NCBI GenBank assembly: GCA_025642075.2
Contig: JAODUO010000180.1
Location: forward strand, 382,501-446,500
Reading direction: 5' to 3'
Length of the DNA stretch: 64,000 nucleotides
Origin: Ridgeia piscesae
Taxonomy: Eukaryota; Annelida; Polychaeta; Sabellida; Siboglinidae
The translations under genes were made by a program, and so were the position numbers. How positions within the stretch are numbered: position 1 is the stretch's first letter; each line of letters begins with the position of its first letter. This document shows positions 60,939 to 64,000 of the stretch, one piece after another. Under the pieces are notes generated by a model that was given only the letters and a program-made list of their open reading frames with translations, searched no databases and was not told the origin of the DNA.

Positions 60939-63805
60939 CAGACGTCCGTCCAAATGCACATCTGAACTGATCGTTTGCCATGCAAAACGTGATACTGCAG
61001 GAGGCTTGTAGCCAATCAGCACTGCATGCCTTGTCATGCGACTGGCATTTACAGCTTCGTATATTCTGTATTTAACACGTTGTTAATTGTTGAACATCTT
61101 GCACTGTAACGGGCATTTCTGTTGATAACATTTCGGTGGGATGGGTGTTGTGTGTCTGCAACCCTTCGGCTGTACAGGGAATGAGAGGGGCTAGCTGGCC
61201 GTGTCCATGCTTCCCAGACAAGTTGTTAATATTTTTCCGCCAACAACCAGAGTTGTCTGTTGGCTGGTGGTTGGTGGTGCCACTGATGTATTGCGGGCGA
61301 TATTGATGCTGCTCAACAAATCGTTTGGCTGCCGGACGTGTTAGATGGGGATGTCTTCCTGGCAGCGGAGTTGTTTCGGATCACATGAAGACAGTGGACG
61401 TTTTACATTATGATGTGTATAGTCAACTAAACGGTGTGCACTCAACGGTGCATTTGTACGGTGCCTACGCAGAACACGGGTTGAGAAGAATTTCACACAT
61501 CACTGACTGCCGAGTAAACAATCCCGTACTGCAACGTGATCATGGCCAGCATATCGTGGATACAGGAAATTCATGTGATGTTCATGAGGGAATTGGCTGT
61601 CCGTTTGAGCACCTACGCAGGCTTGGATGACCGACTACTTGTTCAGCTTGGCTCATGTCTGCCATAGGTGGCTCGCTCAGAAGGAGAACAGAAAGTTGCG
61701 CTTCGGATGAGAACATCCGGACGTACTGTCTTCCTCATTGCACGAATCCGCCCCTAACATGCCTTTGTAAACAGTTCCTGCAGTTTGATTGCACGTCTGC
61801 TTTGTATGTCTTTAGTTGCATGCTCAGTCAATTGACTCGGCTGCAGTGTAGCCTGAGTGCCAAATGTTTTATACGCCCCGTTTTATACTGTGGTTTTAAA
61901 CAATTGGTTCAGGTAAGTAAACCAACCATATGGTGGTCTGCATGTCGTGTGTACTTTATATATTCTTTTACATCCCTATCTGATAAGAGGGAAGAATGGC
62001 ACAGAGGAGACACCTCCCATAAGGTATTTCCTTCTCCAATCAACCAGACATAGGTTTCTAGCCCCTACATGTCATTGTGCTTTGTTCTCCTGCACGACTA
62101 AAATTACATGTTTCTGAAAAATGTCTCTAAAATGCCAGCTTAGCTGCAGCTGTATGACTCTAGCATAACAAATGTGTTTAAGTGTCGTAATTGTACATCA
62201 ACATTTTTAAATAATGCTTCAGGTTCACAGCTACCATAAAAGGTATAAAGTTTAATTGCAGGTTGTACTCTGTTTGCGTCTGTTTATGTAGCATGTTGAA
62301 ATTATCAAGATACGACAAAGGTTTTAGACTTGTTTAATTCAGAATGTTGCTATGTAATATTCTGTAAATTGTTCAGACTGATGGGGCAGTCTGCAAGCAG
62401 AGTAGTGTCTCTATTTTATTACCATTGTAAAAGCAATTTATGTGACGTCATGAATTTTTTGTAACATGTGGCTTTTTGAATAGTTCAAGCAGCTATCACA
62501 GTTCAACTTATGAAGCTGGCATTGAGCAGTCATGTAGCACTGTGGTGTCATATTGCCATCATGAACACAATTGATGCAGTGATGATGCAGTCTGGATCTG
62601 TGTGACATTAATTAACTGAAAATAGTTTTGTTGATTTTATTCGGGTGGATTGACGGCGGCTGTCGTTCAGGAAGCGGGCAGTGTCGACAGTTATGCTGCT
62701 GTTGCATGTGCATGATATGTACTCTGTACATATATATATATATATATATTTTAGCTTGGTTGGCACCACCAAACAGACATTCACTCACACGCACATACAC
62801 AACGCGTTATACACAGAACGTCTTGCAGAATCGGGCCGTACATTCGGTTGAATGAGAGACAAGTGCTGCCTCCTACTGTGACGGTGTTGTAGGAATAGCC
62901 TTACTAATTTTCTAATGTTTGTACAGTTGTTGAGTATGTGACTATTTTTGCTACGATTGTAGAGCGACATCGGAATAGGTCGACGATGAGATCATGTTAT
63001 CATAAAGCTGGTGACATTTGCCTTAAACTGTAGAGCCGCAGAATGCAGATGTGGTGATATAAATATACGGGGTTTTATATATCCTTTTTTGTGTGCACAG
63101 TGTTGTACAGCGATGCCTGTATGAATATTGTTTTAGGGTTTAGCCTGTGTGCCTGTGGTCGGCCAGCCTTGAGAAAAATCTGTGATTGCAGAATGTTTAT
63201 AGAAACATCACTAAATTACTATTCACTAAACATTTTTATTGTAATAGTTGGGTAAATTAGTTATGTATGTTAAATTGTGTAATAATGCTAAACGAGTTAA
63301 ACAATGGCTGGTAATTGTACATTATAATTTGCAGCTAATTTTACAACAAATGCTGTGCTTTCAGATTTGTTACAGTAATGTTTCTGGCTTAAGCATTTTC
63401 AGATTTGTTTTGCATGTTCTTACTGTTTTGCCTGACAAGCACCATTGAACATTACATTTTAAATATGCCTAGCTGGGCACTGTTTAACTGTTCTATTGTG
63501 TAGAACCCCTTGTGAGATTGTGTGAGATACTAACCAAAGTTAGTAGAAGTCATGTGGCACCTTATAGATGTCATGCCAAACTTCTTAGTAAGTGTATTCC
63601 TAATTTCTAAAACGGCATTATTCTGAGGAGTATTGTTGACATTGTCATCGTTTGGGAGAATCACACAACCAAATCCATATTCATTCACTTCAGTCTGGCT
63701 TTGCTATGCAATGTTATCTCACTGTGAAGTGAAATGGTATTATTTGAAAATTTACAGTGGAAGTACATGCCATATCATTTGGTAGCACTGTCCGTCTCGA
63801 TTAAA
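60939..63805 (+). other. Probable 3' UTR of the CTDSPL-like gene
   Basis: Follows the stop codon with no further exon recognised. A (TA)n lies at 62727-62750. I find no AATAAA. ATTAAA at 63800-63805 is the only candidate signal noticed, so the end is uncertain. Open frames at 61.3-62.05 kb have no domain. Confidence 0.4.
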
Positions 63806-63827
63806 ATTAAATAAGCTATGCTGGTTG

Positions 63828-63835
63828 ATATATAT

Positions 63836-63869
<34 letters not shown>

Positions 63870-63892
63870 ATATGATATATATATATACATAC

Positions 63893-63923
<31 letters not shown>

Positions 63924-63927
63924 ATAC

Positions 63928-63981
<54 letters not shown>
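63828..63981. repeat. (TA)n-rich microsatellite at the window end
   Basis: Alternating TA with ATATGTATATG and ATACATACAT interruptions, reaching almost to the window edge. Confidence 0.93.
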
Positions 63982-63983
<2 letters not shown>

Positions 63984-64000
63984 TAGCAACTAGGAAAAAC

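Overview
This is a eukaryotic (animal) genomic window: spliced genes with GT-AG introns, AT-rich DNA, very many (TA)n, (CT)n and (CA)n microsatellites, minisatellites, and decayed non-LTR and Ty3-type retroelements. Gene content and repeat style suggest a marine invertebrate, most likely a lophotrochozoan such as a mollusc. The taxon is inference, not proof.

Two host loci are recognisable and point away from each other. On the minus strand, 7.2-12.2 kb carries seven exons of the C-terminal part of the cohesin loader NIPBL/SCC2. No upstream exon is visible anywhere in the window. A HEAT-repeat block of several hundred residues is missing between two of the exons, and two exons carry single-base frame breaks, so this is either a damaged or duplicated copy or a misassembled one. 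On the plus strand, 36.67-60.94 kb carries a complete-looking eight-exon gene for an SCP-type RNA polymerase II CTD phosphatase (CTDSPL-like, 285 residues). All catalytic residues are present and all splice phases agree. Its first intron is 19 kb.

The DNA between the two genes (12.3-36.6 kb) is a mobile-element zone. It holds a degraded two-exon PHD-finger gene of a multi-copy family (15 kb), a CR1-like LINE on the plus strand (18.5-22.5 kb) and a 2.9 kb terminal-inverted-repeat element whose CpG-rich cargo looks like a small intron-containing transcription unit with a perfect heat-shock element (22.9-25.8 kb). It ends with a Ty3/gypsy-like remnant (28.3-33.7 kb) into which a second, antisense PHD-containing LINE has inserted (29.7-32.8 kb).

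Tandem arrays are a second theme. There is a 374 bp direct duplication carrying an inverted pair of YY1-like sites (3.6-4.4 kb), a 44 bp palindromic satellite (13.3 kb), and a 1,701 bp recent duplication containing a 50 bp minisatellite in intron 1 of the phosphatase gene (43.5-48.2 kb). A 52 bp minisatellite fills most of its intron 4 (57.3-58.2 kb). Two near-perfect hairpin palindromes (4.77 kb and 10.75 kb) flank or lie inside the damaged NIPBL locus. The best candidate for something undescribed is the inverted-repeat element with heat-shock-promoter cargo at 22.9-25.8 kb.
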